From assembly GCF_004803795.1 (NCBI RefSeq), contig NZ_CP012543.1, positions 1,116,001 to 1,180,000 on the forward strand: 64,000 nt of DNA, given 5' to 3'. Under the pieces are notes generated by a model. It was not told the DNA's origin. It saw only the letters and a program-made list of their open reading frames with translations, and ran no database searches. Positions within the stretch are counted from its first letter, which is position 1. Every line of letters starts with the position of its first letter. The position numbers and the translations under genes were made by a program. Origin of the DNA: Campylobacter rectus. GTDB taxonomy: Bacteria; Campylobacterota; Campylobacteria; Campylobacterales; Campylobacteraceae. Below, piece after piece: positions 46,435 to 56,858 of this stretch.

Positions 46435-47859
46435 TTATCGCAACTCAGTGTTATCGCAGCCCGGTTGAAAGCCCATATCGCAAGCTTTAGAGTATAGTTT
46501 GATAGCTTTTTTACAGTCCTGTTTTACGCCTCGACCGTTAGTGTATAAAACCCCGAGTGTATAGCAACCTATTGGACTTCCCATATCGCAAGCTTTTAAA
46601 AACAGCTCGCTAGCTTTTTTGTAGTCTTGTATTACGCCTTGACCTTTTTCGTATGAAACTCCGAGATTATGGCAACCATTTGCATATCCCATCTCGCAAG
46701 CTTTAGAGTATAGCTCGCTGGCTTTTTTACTGTCCTGTTTTACGCCTTGACCTTCGGTATATGAAACCCCAAGATTATGGCAGCCCATCTCATCTCCCAT
46801 ATCGCAAGCTTTAGAGTATAACTCGCTGGCTTTTTTACTGTCCTGTTTTACGCCTCGACCGTTAGTGTATGAAACTCCGAGATTATAGCAACCATTTGCA
46901 TTTCCCATCTCGCAAGCTTTTAAAAACAGCTCGCTAGCTTTTTTGTAGTCTTGTATTACGCTTCGACCGTTATTATATGAAATTCCAAGATTATAGCAAC
47001 CGTTTGCATTTCCCATCTCGCAAGCTTTAGAGTATAGCTCGCTAGCTTTTTTATGGTCTTGTTTTACGCCTTGACCTTTTCCGTATAAAACCCCGAGATT
47101 ATAGCAACCATCTGCATATTCCATATCGCAAGCCTTGCCGAAATATTTTTCGGCTGCTTTTTTATCTTGGCTTACGCCTTGACCGCTATTATATAAAACA
47201 CCGAGATTATAGCAACCATCTGCATATTCCATCTCGCAAGCTTTAGAGTATAGTTCGCCGGCTTTTTTGTAGTCTTGTCTTACGCCTTTACCTTCAGCGT
47301 ATAAAATCCCGAGCGTATAGCAACCGTCCGCATATTCCATATCGCAAGCTTTTAAAAACAGCTCGCTAGCTTTTTTATAGTCCTGTTTTACGTCTCGACC
47401 TTCAGCGTATAAAACCCCGAGTGTATAACAACCTATTGCATTTCCTATCTCGCAAGCCTTGCCGAAATATTTTTCGGCTGCTTTTTTATCTTGGCTTACG
47501 CCTTGACCGCTATTATATAAAATCCCGAGATTATAGCAACCATTTGCATTTCCCATCTCGCAAGCTTTAGAGTATAGTTCGCCGGCTTTTTTGTAGTTCT
47601 GTTTTACGCCTCTACCTTCAGCGTATAAAATCCCGAGTGTATAGCAGCCTATTGCATTTCCCATATCGCAAGCTTTAGAGTATAGCTCTCTATCTTTTTT
47701 GTAGTCCTGTCCTATGCCTTGACCGTTATCGTATAAAAATCCAATATAATCGCAACTGATCGTATTACCGCCGTCGCAAGCTTTTTGCAATACCCTTATA
47801 TCCTCGACCGCTCCAAACAAAATCGCCGCGCAGGCTATGGTCATAACTACTTTTTTCAT
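46435..47859 (-). CDS. Secreted Sel1-repeat protein (Hcp-type), 12 repeats
   Basis: 474 residues. A signal peptide (MKKVVMTIACAAILFGA) is followed by twelve repeats of 36 residues, each GC-Y-x-LG-x-x-Y-x-x-G-x-G-V-x-Q-D-x-K-K-A-x-E-L-Y-x-K-AC-x-M, with two Cys per repeat that can pair within it. This is the architecture of the Helicobacter/Campylobacter cysteine-rich (Hcp) Sel1 proteins, which are periplasmic or secreted and thought to act in host or protein contacts. Repeats 3 and 6 share a different middle (SQDKKAAEKYFGKAC). The DNA repeats are close enough for recombination to change copy number. Confidence 0.9.
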   Translation of the reverse strand: MKKVVMTIACAAILFGAVEDIRVLQKACDGGNTISCDYIGFLYDNGQGIGQDYKKDRELYSKACDMGNAIGCYTLGILYAEGRGVKQNYKKAGELYSKACEMGNANGCYNLGILYNSGQGVSQDKKAAEKYFGKACEIGNAIGCYTLGVLYAEGRDVKQDYKKASELFLKACDMEYADGCYTLGILYAEGKGVRQDYKKAGELYSKACEMEYADGCYNLGVLYNSGQGVSQDKKAAEKYFGKACDMEYADGCYNLGVLYGKGQGVKQDHKKASELYSKACEMGNANGCYNLGISYNNGRSVIQDYKKASELFLKACEMGNANGCYNLGVSYTNGRGVKQDSKKASELYSKACDMGDEMGCHNLGVSYTEGQGVKQDSKKASELYSKACEMGYANGCHNLGVSYEKGQGVIQDYKKASELFLKACDMGSPIGCYTLGVLYTNGRGVKQDCKKAIKLYSKACDMGFQPGCDNTELR

Positions 47860-48092
47860 AAATTTAATCCTATAAAAAATTTATCGCTATTTTATAAAAT
47901 TCGTCATTAAAACAAAAGTAATTTTGTGACAAACGGTAGCGAAATCGAAGCGAGCTAAATTTGTGCGCCGCCAAATTCGCTCAAATTTACCGCCCAAACG
48001 CCATAAAGCCATGCAAGCTTGCCGTGCCGCTTTGGCTCAAATTTACCGATGAAAAGCCGAACAAAATGCTTTGCTAAATTTGCGCATTCGCT

Positions 48093-48561
48093 TCACGGTC
48101 GTCTATCGCAGGCCTTGAGGTCTCCTAGCTCGCAGGCTTTGTCTAGATATTTCATCGCCGTTTTTATGTCTTGCCCTACGCCAAGGCCGCCCTCGTGGAG
48201 CTCGGCCAGATCGTAGCAGCCGTTGCCGCTATCTATCTCGCAAGTCTTAGTAAAAATCTCCGCAGCCTTTTCGTAGCTTTGCGCCACGCCGCGGCCGTCT
48301 CTATAAAAAGCCCCGAGAAATGCGCAGCCAATGGGGCTTTTAAGCTCGCATGTTTTGTCGTAGAGCTTCGCGGCTTTTGCGTAGTCGCGCGCGCCGACTA
48401 GGATCTTGATCTCGCTCTCGGCGAGATATGGCACGCTCTCGCACGCGTCCGCCTTCATAAAACAAGATGCTGCCTTTGGGTAGCTCGACGTATTTTGACG
48501 CGGCTTTCATCTGCTCGATGCGCGCGGCGTCCAGCTAGCTAAATATATCAAATTTCTGCAT
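48093..48561 (-). pseudogene. Chimeric relic: Crp-like N-terminus joined to Sel1 repeats
   Basis: From 48561 the minus strand reads MQKFDIFS, a TAG stop, then ARIEQMKAASKYVELPKGSILFYEG, which is the beginning of a Crp/Fnr-type cyclic-nucleotide-binding domain. One base out of frame the reading goes on as DACESVPYLAESEIKILVGAR, the next strands of the same domain, and then changes to Sel1 repeats (AAKLYDKTCELKSPIGCAFLG and two more) up to the stop at 48093. The intact part is a 121-codon frame. It looks like a regulator-like gene fused to Sel1 repeats and now broken by a stop and one inserted base. Confidence 0.6.
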
Positions 48562-48638
48562 TTTTGGTTCTTTGGGGCGGTTATACGAAAATTTGGCTTT
48601 GTGCTACATATATGGTTTATTTGCGGCAAGGTCTAGCT

Positions 48639-48644
48639 TATAAT
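48639..48644 (+). promoter_or_regulatory. Predicted -10 box
   Basis: TATAAT lies 45 bases before the start of the small frameshifted gene at 48689, which has AAAGGAAAAAC as ribosome site. Confidence 0.5.
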
Positions 48645-48688
48645 ACGCCCGAGTTTTATAAAAGAAAATCAAATTTAAAGGAAAAACA

Positions 48689-48965
48689 ATGATAAAAGCT
48701 TATTTACAGATTGCTCTTTACGTCAAAAACACAGGCACAGGCGTTTTACGCCAAATACAAAGAGTCGTTTTTAAAGACTGTCGCGGGCGCAAAATCAAAA
48801 GAACTTTTGGTGCGCGATGAGGACGTGCAGGCGCTTCACGGCTTTGACAGCGTAGGGCTCGCAAACGCGTATCTAAAAACCGAATTTTTTGAAAAAGACG
48901 TCGTGCGCGAGCTTGGCCCGCTGCTTGAGAAGGCTTCTCAGATCAGGATCTACGCGGTGGCTTAA
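48689..48965 (+). pseudogene. Small conserved protein with a frameshift at an A5 run
   Basis: The expected start MIKAYLQIALYVKN (ATG 48689, with good ribosome site) is in a different frame from the remainder QAQAFYAKYKESFLKTVAGA...EFFEKDVVRELGPLLEKASQIRIYAVA. Removing one A from GTCAAAAACACAGG (about 48728-48741) joins both into a smooth protein of about 91 residues. Either the gene is broken or the base call is wrong. The family is not one I can name; it looks like a small cytosolic alpha/beta protein. Confidence 0.6.
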
Positions 48966-49156
48966 ATTTGATTTAGCTCGCGTCGGCGCTGGGTTGGTGC
49001 GGGCTAAATTTGGCTCTAAAGGCGGCGCAAAATTTCTTAAATTTAGCCGTCTCCTTTTGCGTTTTTGTCCTACCGACTCGCGGCTAAAAATTTCCCCGCC
49101 TTTATCCAAATTTTTTAAAATTTTAGTTATCATAGGGCTTTTATTAAGGAAAATTT

Positions 49157-49819
49157 TTGTCATTCAGTTACGTTTTTAAGCTTAGCGTTCCGATATTTAT
49201 GGGTTATTTTCCCCTCGGCGTCGCCTTTGGGATCTTAGCTAAAAGTATGGGCGTTAGCGCATTTATCGCCATAGCGCTTAGCACGCTAGCATACGGCGGC
49301 GCGGCGCAGTTTATGATGCTATCGCTTTTTAGTGCGGGCACGGGACTTTTTGAAGTTTTTATCGTGAGCTACCTCGTAAATTTACGTCATACTTTTTACG
49401 AGCTGGCGCTTTTAAAAGAGTATAAAGACCTCAAATTTCGCCTTTTTAATATCGCGACTCTCACGGACGAAACTTTTGCGATATTTAAGGCGCTTAAGAC
49501 CTTGGACGCGGCGGAGCGCAGCTATGTTTTTACGCGGCTAAATTTGCTCTCGTGGCTCTACTGGGCGGCGGGAACGGCGGTCGGATGCCTAGCCGGCGGA
49601 CTGATAAAAGTCGATACGAGCGGGCTTGAGTTTAGCTTAACCGCGCTTTTTATCGTGATCGTGATGGAGATGTTTAAAAACGATAAAAACTATAAGGTGC
49701 TGGGCGCGGCGTGCTTTTTCGGGGTCGCCGGCGTAGCGCTCATACCTGCAAAAGCGATGCTGGTAGGCTCGATGGCGCTTTGCTTTATTTTTATTTTAGT
49801 TTTTAAGGATAAGATTTGA
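49157..49819 (+). CDS. azlC: AzlC-type branched-chain amino acid exporter, large subunit
   Basis: A 220-residue membrane protein with about six to seven helices. PIFMGYFPLGVAFGILAKSMG and YGGAAQFMMLSLFSAG with VNLRHTFYELALLK are the AzlC signatures. It works with AzlD to export branched-chain or other neutral amino acids. The start is a TTG with AGGA six bases upstream. Its stop overlaps the azlD start by 4 bases. Confidence 0.9.
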   Translation: MSFSYVFKLSVPIFMGYFPLGVAFGILAKSMGVSAFIAIALSTLAYGGAAQFMMLSLFSAGTGLFEVFIVSYLVNLRHTFYELALLKEYKDLKFRLFNIATLTDETFAIFKALKTLDAAERSYVFTRLNLLSWLYWAAGTAVGCLAGGLIKVDTSGLEFSLTALFIVIVMEMFKNDKNYKVLGAACFFGVAGVALIPAKAMLVGSMALCFIFILVFKDKI

Positions 49820-50151
49820 TAAGCGTAAATTCTAGCGAGTGGGCGATATTCGCCGCCGTGTTGCTAAGCGCGTTTGCAACCTTTTTGACGCGCGCCGCGC
49901 CGTTTTACGTTATAAAAAACTATAAGCCTAGTCCGTGGCTTAGTGCCGTGGAGCGACATATGGGACTGATGATAATGGTCGTCTTGGTCTGCTACGGCCT
50001 AAAAGAGGTCAAATTTGACGTTTATCCATACGGACTAAATGAAGCGGCGGCGGTGCTAAGCGCGTTTTTTATTCATCTGAAATTTAAAAACACCTTGCTT
50101 AGCATTGTGATTTCGACTGCGATATATATGGCTCTTGTTAGAGCTATTTAA
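49816..50151 (+). CDS. azlD: AzlD-type exporter small subunit
   Basis: A 111-residue protein with four helices. FLTRAAPFYVIKNYKPSPWLSAVERHMGLMIMVVLVCYGL is typical of the AzlD family. The TTG start overlaps the azlC TGA (TTTGA), with AAGGAT upstream. The two subunits form the exporter. Confidence 0.88.
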   Translation: MISVNSSEWAIFAAVLLSAFATFLTRAAPFYVIKNYKPSPWLSAVERHMGLMIMVVLVCYGLKEVKFDVYPYGLNEAAAVLSAFFIHLKFKNTLLSIVISTAIYMALVRAI

Positions 50152-50168
50152 GTTAAAATAAAAGTTAA

Positions 50169-51281
<1,113 letters not shown>

Positions 51282-51316
51282 GCGCGCGGCGTCTCGCATT
51301 GCTATGCATCGTTGAA

Positions 51317-51542
51317 TTTTACTTCGCTTCACTGCGACGGGCGATAAGCCCGCCTCATTCGCGAAGCAAAATTCGCCTCGCCTAGCTTTGCGATATTTGC
51401 GCTTTATTTTTGTGCGGTATCTCGCGAGCGCTTTTGAGAGAGCTAGTAAAATTTTGGCTCGATGAACTATGTGTTCTATCTGCGCCAAAATTTTACGTCG
51501 CAACTCTCTTCGCTTTGGCGTTACGAGCAGGGCGAAGTAAAA
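51317..51542. repeat. Nested inverted repeats downstream of ansB
   Basis: Outer arms TTTTACTTCGC (51317-51327) and GCGAAGTAAAA (51532-51542) enclose inner arms GTAAAATTTTGGC (51446-51458) and GCCAAAATTTTAC (51484-51496). TTGAGAGAG and CAACTCTC fit between. The outer arms resemble the hairpin modules of the IS1595 derivatives. No gene inside. Confidence 0.55.
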
Positions 51543-51917
51543 AATCATCTCGCGATATTTGCACTTATTTAATATTACGGCGGATTTGCTAAATTTATGG
51601 TCCGCCGTCTCTTTTATAAATTTTCTTTTTTGACTGCCTTTACGGCGACGAATTTATTTCAAATTTGAGCTCAAATTTAAGATATTTTATACCAAGCCTC
51701 GCTAAAATTCGCCTAGTTTGCATTACGAAAACCAGCGAAGCGACCCGAAGGGAGGTTTCTGTAAAGGGCGGTGCGGGTGGGGTTTGCCGGCGCAACTGCA
51801 AGCATACCTCATTTATGCGCTAACCGATTTGCCGCTTAAGCAAAACCGCATCATCGAGCGAGCTACGAAATCCTACTAACCGCCTAAAAAAGCGATCGCC
51901 CCTGACGGCCGCGCGGC
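51543..51917 (+). other. Non-coding stretch
   Basis: About 370 bases without a gene. AGCGAAGCGACCCGAAGGGA at about 51733-51752 followed by GGTTTCTGTAAAG has a looser relative near 54050-54080. I see no other feature. Confidence 0.35.
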
Positions 51918-52333
51918 AAAAAGCGCCTCATCCTCGCAAATCAGCCCTATAACGGCACGGACAACGCGTATAACGTATCGCGGCTAACCGAGACGCTAAA
52001 AAACGGAGGCGAAGAGGTTGGGTATTTTTGATGAACGACGCGGCGGATCCTCACGCAAAATAGCACGCAAAAGCCCGAAAACTACGGCTTTGATCTTGCG
52101 GCGAAACCAAAAGAGCTACACGCAAACGGCGTAGAGCTAGAAGTCCGTAGCAGCCGTCAAACTCGTCAAGCTTCACGGCGTCTTGTAAAAATTTACCGAG
52201 TGTTAAAATTTGCGTCAGCTACGAGGCTAGATGCGGTCTGCACGTTGGAAAGCCGTATTTTGATAGCAAGATAGGCGGCATAGATATCCTTGCTAGCTGG
52301 GTCGCGGAGTGTGATCAGGTGATGACGTTTTAG
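51918..52333 (+). pseudogene. Decayed DsrE/YchN-like gene
   Basis: Reading across shifts gives KKRLILANQPYNGTDNAYNV, SRLTETLKNGGEEV, FLMNDAAD, KPENYGFDL, KELHANGVE and, at the end, GGIDILASWVAECDQVMTF and stop. These follow the DsrE-family order (a nucleotide-fold small protein of sulfur relay). There is no start codon and there are at least two frameshifts and stops. It is a relic. Confidence 0.65.
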
Positions 52334-52406
52334 CTCGCATCTTGCGGCAAATTTGCCTTAAATTTGAGACTTTGTTTGATTTTAATTTAAGGAGCGAAAA
52401 ATAGGA

Positions 52407-52891
52407 ATGAGTGCGCACTACTACGCCTATGCGCAAGATGTTATCGAGGCGATCAAAAACAGCGGCGACGGTGAGGCGCTGGACGAATACGACCTGGATA
52501 AAATGTGGGACGCGATGCATAAAACGCTAACTGGCAAAAATGTGTTCGAGGTGATGAGCGCAGGAGAGATTTTCACGACGCCAAATCCGCTTAGCTGGGC
52601 GATATTTGGACTCGACACGGTGGGCGAGGACGGGAGCGAGGCGGTATCTTACGCGGGTGTGGACGACGTAAAAGCCGTAGCTAAAGCGATGCAGAGTACC
52701 GATATCGACACGCTTTTAGCAAGCGTAAATTTTACGGGCTTCGGCGAGGTGGGCACTTACCCCGAGATATGGGGTATGAGAGCGAATTTGAAGACATCAA
52801 AGCGGAGCTAAAAGAGCATTTTAACGGGCTTTTGGGTTTTTATCAAAATGCCGCCGACAAGGGGCTTGGCGCGCTGATAGTGATAGCGTAA
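52407..52891 (+). pseudogene. DUF1877-family protein gene with a frameshift at a G4 run
   Basis: The first 122 codons (MSAHYYAYAQDVIEAIKNSG, EYDLDKMWDAMHKTLTG, TYPEIWG) and, in the next frame, YESEFEDIKAELKEHFNG, LLGFYQNAADKGLGALIVIA together give a normal 161-residue DUF1877 (YfbM-like) protein. One G is missing in TGGGGTATG at 52770-52774. Without it the product stops at 52811 with an unrelated tail. The function of the family is unknown. Either a recent mutation or a base-calling error. Confidence 0.7.
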
Positions 52892-53353
52892 ATTTTGGAT
52901 CTTGCATCCAAAAAGCCGAATTTGAGTAGAAACGCTTTGCTAAAAGGCGGCCGAAGTGATTACGGAGCGGGTTTTGCGGGGTAAATTTGAACCGATGCTC
53001 AGAAGATTAATTTTGCCGAATTTCAAATTTGCGCGATAAAGACAAGCGCAAGGCGGCTTTATGCGACGTAAATTTGCATGCAAGCGAGCCAAAACTCAAA
53101 TTTGGCCAATCGCAAGTTCCGATATAAAAAATCAAATGCGAGGCGGTTTTGCCCGGCTCAAATTTTCTCATCATTGCCTCAAAAGCCAAATATAACCGAA
53201 ATTAAAATCCCCTGACCGCAAAAACACAAACCAAAACCGAAATAGCCGCCAAAAATAAAATTTACGTCAAATTTATCCGAATTTTCGCCTGCCGTTTTTT
53301 ATCTTAAATTTATCAAATTTGATTTACTATTTCCTCAAAATTTAAGGCCCTTT
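52892..53353 (+). other. Intergenic region before the LysE gene
   Basis: 460 bases, rich in AAATTT words, no gene supported. The last 60 bases are AT-rich and probably hold the promoter of the LysE-type gene. Confidence 0.4.
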
Positions 53354-53953
53354 ATGAACTATCCGCTTTTTTTCGCGACGCTGCTTCCTATCAGCCTGAT
53401 GCCCGGCATCAACATGACCTACGCGATGAGTATCGGAATGAGCCTAGGCTACGTGCGCGCGCTGCCGATGATGTCGGGACAGCTCGCGTCTCTAGCCTTC
53501 GTGGCGATCTGCTGTATGCTCGGAGTGGGCGCTGTTTTGGCGCATTACGGCTTTGCGTTTAAGGTTCTAAACGTCATCGCGGGGCTTTATCTGCTATATC
53601 TGGGCGCTATGCTGTTTTTTAGCAAGGGGCAGCTTAGCATCACGAAGGTCTCGCGGCTGCCGAGCAAAAAGCAGATGTTTTTAAACGGAGCTATGGTCTG
53701 CGTATCAAATCCCAAGGCGTGGATTTTTCTCTCCGCTTTGCTGCCGACTTTTTTGGACGCGAGCGATCCTTTTAGCCTGCCGCGTATGCTCTCTATCACG
53801 GTTACGCTCGTTTTTATCGAGTTTTGCTCGCTTAGCCTCTATGCTCTGGGCGGCGCGATACTAAAGAAATTTTTGCAAACTCACCTGCGCCTTTTGGAGA
53901 TTTTTACGGCCGTTATCATCTGCGGTATCGGCGTTTTGATGATGTTTAGATAA
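53354..53953 (+). CDS. LysE/RhtB-family amino acid exporter
   Basis: A 199-residue membrane protein with about six helices. LLPISLMPGINMTYAMSIGMSLG is the N-terminal RhtB motif (PGPN-like, here PGIN), followed by GAMLFFSKG and NGAMVCVSNPKAWIFLSALLPTF. It exports amino acids such as lysine, homoserine or threonine; substrate unknown. AAGGCCCTTT precedes the ATG, a weak ribosome site. Confidence 0.85.
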   Translation: MNYPLFFATLLPISLMPGINMTYAMSIGMSLGYVRALPMMSGQLASLAFVAICCMLGVGAVLAHYGFAFKVLNVIAGLYLLYLGAMLFFSKGQLSITKVSRLPSKKQMFLNGAMVCVSNPKAWIFLSALLPTFLDASDPFSLPRMLSITVTLVFIEFCSLSLYALGGAILKKFLQTHLRLLEIFTAVIICGIGVLMMFR

Positions 53954-54555
53954 ATTTGCGCAAGCAATTTGGCTCAAATTTTTGATAAATTTAACCAAAC
54001 TTATCGCCTTGTTCGTCAAATTTTAGTCGTTTAAAATAATCTGTCCGAGGCCGACTCGAGGGAGGTTTCTCTCCGTTTTGCCTGTCGGTACCTGCTAAAA
54101 GCGACGTAAAATACAAAACAAGAGCGGGTCGCTCGGAGGCTAGTCGCGTTTAATCTCCTGTAAAAAGGTGTTAGACTCGTCTTTTCCGGTTTAAATTTCT
54201 AAACTTCAAAGCTAAATCGACGGCAAATTTGTCCTTTTTTTGCAAATGCGGCGATGTCTCGTCCGTTTTTAAAGCAAATTTAATCAAAATCACGCGTAAA
54301 ATGCTAAATTTACGAGCGTCCTCGCCGTCGCGAAATCAGCCTTTTAGCGCTCAAATTTGCGTCGCTAAAATGCGTTTTGCTAAATTTCTCGCCTTAGCGC
54401 ACTTATTTTTATGCCAAATTTTAAATTTGACCAGCGAGCCGAACCGTTTAAATTTAACCTCAAATTTACCCGCACCGACCGCTACCTATCGCGCTTTGAT
54501 TGTTTATTTAGCTTCTTTTGGATAAAATCGCCCAAATTTAATCTTAAGGCGAATT
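53954..54555 (+). other. Intergenic region before leuD
   Basis: 600 bases without a supportable gene. GAGGGAGGTTTCTCTCC (about 54058-54074) is a small palindrome-like piece. The rest is AAATTT-rich. Open frames crossing into leuD in other frames are shadows. Confidence 0.4.
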
Positions 54556-55038
54556 ATGAAACAAGCAAAAGTCTGGAAATTCGGCGACAATATCGACACC
54601 GACATCATCATAGCCGCGCGCTATCTAAACACCTCGGACGAAAAAATCTTGGCCACTCATATTATGGAGGACGCCGATCCCGAGTTTAGCAAAAAAATCT
54701 CCGTCGGCGACGTCATCGTAGCGGGCGAAAATTTCGGCTGCGGCAGCTCGCGCGAGCACGCTCCTTTGGCGCTTAAAGCTGCAGGCATAGGCGCGGTGAT
54801 AGCTAAGAGTTTTGCTAGGATTTTTTATAGAAACAGCTTTAACACGGGACTTTTGATATTAGAAATCAAAGAAACGGACGAGATAAACGCCGGCGACGAG
54901 CTAAAAATCAACGTGGATAACGGCGCGGTCGTAAATTTAACGAGCGGCAAAGAGTATGAATTTAGCCCTATACCGCCGTTTATGCAAGAGCTTTTAAAAA
55001 GCGGCGGCCTCATAGAGTACGCCAAAACAAGGATATAA
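54556..55038 (+). CDS. leuD: 3-Isopropylmalate dehydratase small subunit
   Basis: A 160-residue subunit of the leucine-pathway isomerase, with the swivel-domain motifs [19 protein letters not shown] and [14 protein letters not shown]. It works with the iron-sulfur subunit LeuC, which is not in the window. It is followed after 1 base by leuB. leuA/leuC being elsewhere is a difference from the C. jejuni leuABCD cluster. Confidence 0.95.
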   Translation: MKQAKVWKFGDNIDTDIIIAARYLNTSDEKILATHIMEDADPEFSKKISVGDVIVAGENFGCGSSREHAPLALKAAGIGAVIAKSFARIFYRNSFNTGLLILEIKETDEINAGDELKINVDNGAVVNLTSGKEYEFSPIPPFMQELLKSGGLIEYAKTRI

Positions 55039-55039
55039 A

Positions 55040-56110
55040 ATGGCTAAAATTTATAACATAGCGGTAATAAAGGGCGACGGCATCGGTCCTGAGATAGTGG
55101 ACGAGGCGATAAAGGCGCTGGATGCGGCTAGCGCGGAGTTCGGTTTTGAGCTTAGCTATAACTTTTACCTGATGGGCGGCGCAGCGATCGACGTGTTCGG
55201 CGAGCCTTTGCCTAACGAGACGCTAAGCGGCGCGATAAACTCGGACGCGGTGCTTTTCGGAGCTATAGGCGGGCCTAAATGGGACGGCTTGCCGCGTCAT
55301 CTGCGCCCTGAAAGCGGGCTTTTGAAGCTGCGAAAAGAGCTTGGCGCGTATGCGAATTTGCGCCCCGCGATGATATTTGACGAGCTGGTGGATGCTAGCA
55401 CGCTAAAGCCATCCGTCCTTCAGGGCGTCGATTTTATCGTGGTTCGCGAACTAACGGGCGGGATATACTTCGGTCAGCCGCGCGAGAAAAAAGAAAATAG
55501 CGCCTACAATACGATGACCTACACGAGCGAGGAGATCGAGCGCATCGCAAAGGTCGGATTTGAAACCGCGATGAAGCGCAAAAAACGCGTCTGCATGGTC
55601 GATAAGGCAAACGTGCTAGAGACCAGTCAGCTGTGGCGAGAGGTCACGAGCGAGGTCGCAAAGAGCTATCCGGAGGTAAATTTGGAGTTTATGTACGTCG
55701 ATAACGCGGCGATGCAGCTGGTGCGCGCGCCTAGTAAATTCGACGTGATTTTGACGGAAAATCTCTTCGGCGATATCCTAAGCGACGAGGCTAGCATGGT
55801 GTGCGGCTCAATCGGACTACTGCCAAGCGCCAGCATCGGCGGTAAGGTAGGCATCTACGAGCCTATCCACGGCAGCGCGCCCGATATCGCGGGGCAGGGC
55901 ATCGCAAACCCGGTCGCTACGATACTAAGCGCTGCGATGATGCTTAGGTATTCATTCGGCGAAAACGAGGCTGCAAAAGCGATCGAAAACGCCGTAAAAG
56001 CGGCTCTTGCGCAAGGATATAGGACGAAGGATATAGCGGAATTCGGCGCTAAAGAAATTTGCTCTACGAGCGAAATGGGCGGCATCATCGCCTCGCTAAT
56101 AAAAAAATGA
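55040..56110 (+). CDS. leuB: 3-Isopropylmalate dehydrogenase
   Basis: A 356-residue NAD-dependent beta-decarboxylating dehydrogenase of leucine synthesis. [16 protein letters not shown] opens the protein, [15 protein letters not shown] binds substrate, [15 protein letters not shown] and [19 protein letters not shown] are family signatures, the last for NAD. It overlaps the next gene (ATGA at 56107). Confidence 0.96.
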   Translation: MAKIYNIAVIKGDGIGPEIVDEAIKALDAASAEFGFELSYNFYLMGGAAIDVFGEPLPNETLSGAINSDAVLFGAIGGPKWDGLPRHLRPESGLLKLRKELGAYANLRPAMIFDELVDASTLKPSVLQGVDFIVVRELTGGIYFGQPREKKENSAYNTMTYTSEEIERIAKVGFETAMKRKKRVCMVDKANVLETSQLWREVTSEVAKSYPEVNLEFMYVDNAAMQLVRAPSKFDVILTENLFGDILSDEASMVCGSIGLLPSASIGGKVGIYEPIHGSAPDIAGQGIANPVATILSAAMMLRYSFGENEAAKAIENAVKAALAQGYRTKDIAEFGAKEICSTSEMGGIIASLIKK

Positions 56111-56352
56111 AAAATACAATAACGGAAGCCCTAATCTACGAGGCTCAAGGGCTAAAAGACGACGCGCTGGTAGTTTATAAAAACATCCTAAAGCGCGAGC
56201 CGACAAACGCCGCCGCGATCGCCGCGATAAGGCGTCTAAGCGGCCTTAGCAGAAAAAAAACGGGCGTAAACGAGCAGATGCGAGACTTTTTCATCAAGAT
56301 GAAAACCGACGAAGAAATAACCGAATTTAAAAGGTGGCTGATAAAACTATGA
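56107..56352 (+). CDS. Small TPR-like protein between leuB and ciaD
   Basis: 81 residues, [32 protein letters not shown] as the first part (shown as [20 protein letters not shown]), one tetratricopeptide-like helical pair, then [24 protein letters not shown]. It overlaps leuB and ciaD by 4 bases each. A small hypothetical protein occupies the same place before ciaD in C. jejuni. Its function is unknown; a scaffold role is a guess. The ATG at 56107 is chosen over upstream in-frame codons within leuB. Confidence 0.75.
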   Translation: MKNTITEALIYEAQGLKDDALVVYKNILKREPTNAAAIAAIRRLSGLSRKKTGVNEQMRDFFIKMKTDEEITEFKRWLIKL

Positions 56353-56858
56353 AACTGGAAGAAATAGCGAAAATGGCGATAGACGAGGTGGCGATGGAGC
56401 TAAAGCAAATGAGCGCCGCGCAGGAAAACTTAGACGCTCGCGAGGCTGAAAGCGGGTCAAATTTGGGGAGCGTTCCCGCATCAAGCGGTGACGTAAATTT
56501 GACCAATGCCGCTGGGCTTGCAAATTTAGTCGGCGAGATAAGCGTAGCGGACGAGGCTAGCGAGTTTGAGGAGACTTTAGATAGCGCGGTAAGCTCGCAA
56601 AAAACCTCGGCAGAATTTGACGGCGTCCAGGAGGCCGCCTTGACCGCTGCACCGCAAAAAGCCTTTGAGGTCGAGGTTGCAAATTTTACGGGCGAGGAGA
56701 TATTTCTAAAAAACCTAAAAGAGCGCATTTTGGTGCTTTTTGAGGGGCTAAACGCGACGAGCGAGGAAAACCTAAAAGACAGGCTCTCGCTCACGCTTAA
56801 ATTTTTAGAATTCGTGCTGGCAAATGTCGAAAATCGGCTCGAAAATCTGCAAAAATAA
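56349..56858 (+). CDS. ciaD: CiaD-like protein (Campylobacter invasion antigen D homologue)
   Basis: 169 residues, soluble. The conserved ends are [18 protein letters not shown] and the helical FLKNLKERILVLFEGLNA...LKFLEFVLANVENRLENLQ. It lies directly before cca as ciaD (Cj0788) does in C. jejuni, where the protein is exported by the flagellar apparatus and acts in host cells. The middle (about 35-115) is Ala/Ser/Val-rich, not conserved, and partly built of AAATTTG-derived codons. Whether it functions as an effector here is inference from synteny. Confidence 0.72.
   Translation: MKLEEIAKMAIDEVAMELKQMSAAQENLDAREAESGSNLGSVPASSGDVNLTNAAGLANLVGEISVADEASEFEETLDSAVSSQKTSAEFDGVQEAALTAAPQKAFEVEVANFTGEEIFLKNLKERILVLFEGLNATSEENLKDRLSLTLKFLEFVLANVENRLENLQK

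Noticed and set aside
54229-54689. Two plus-strand frames running into leuD
   Set aside because: AAATTT-derived composition and overlap with the clear leuD start in another frame.
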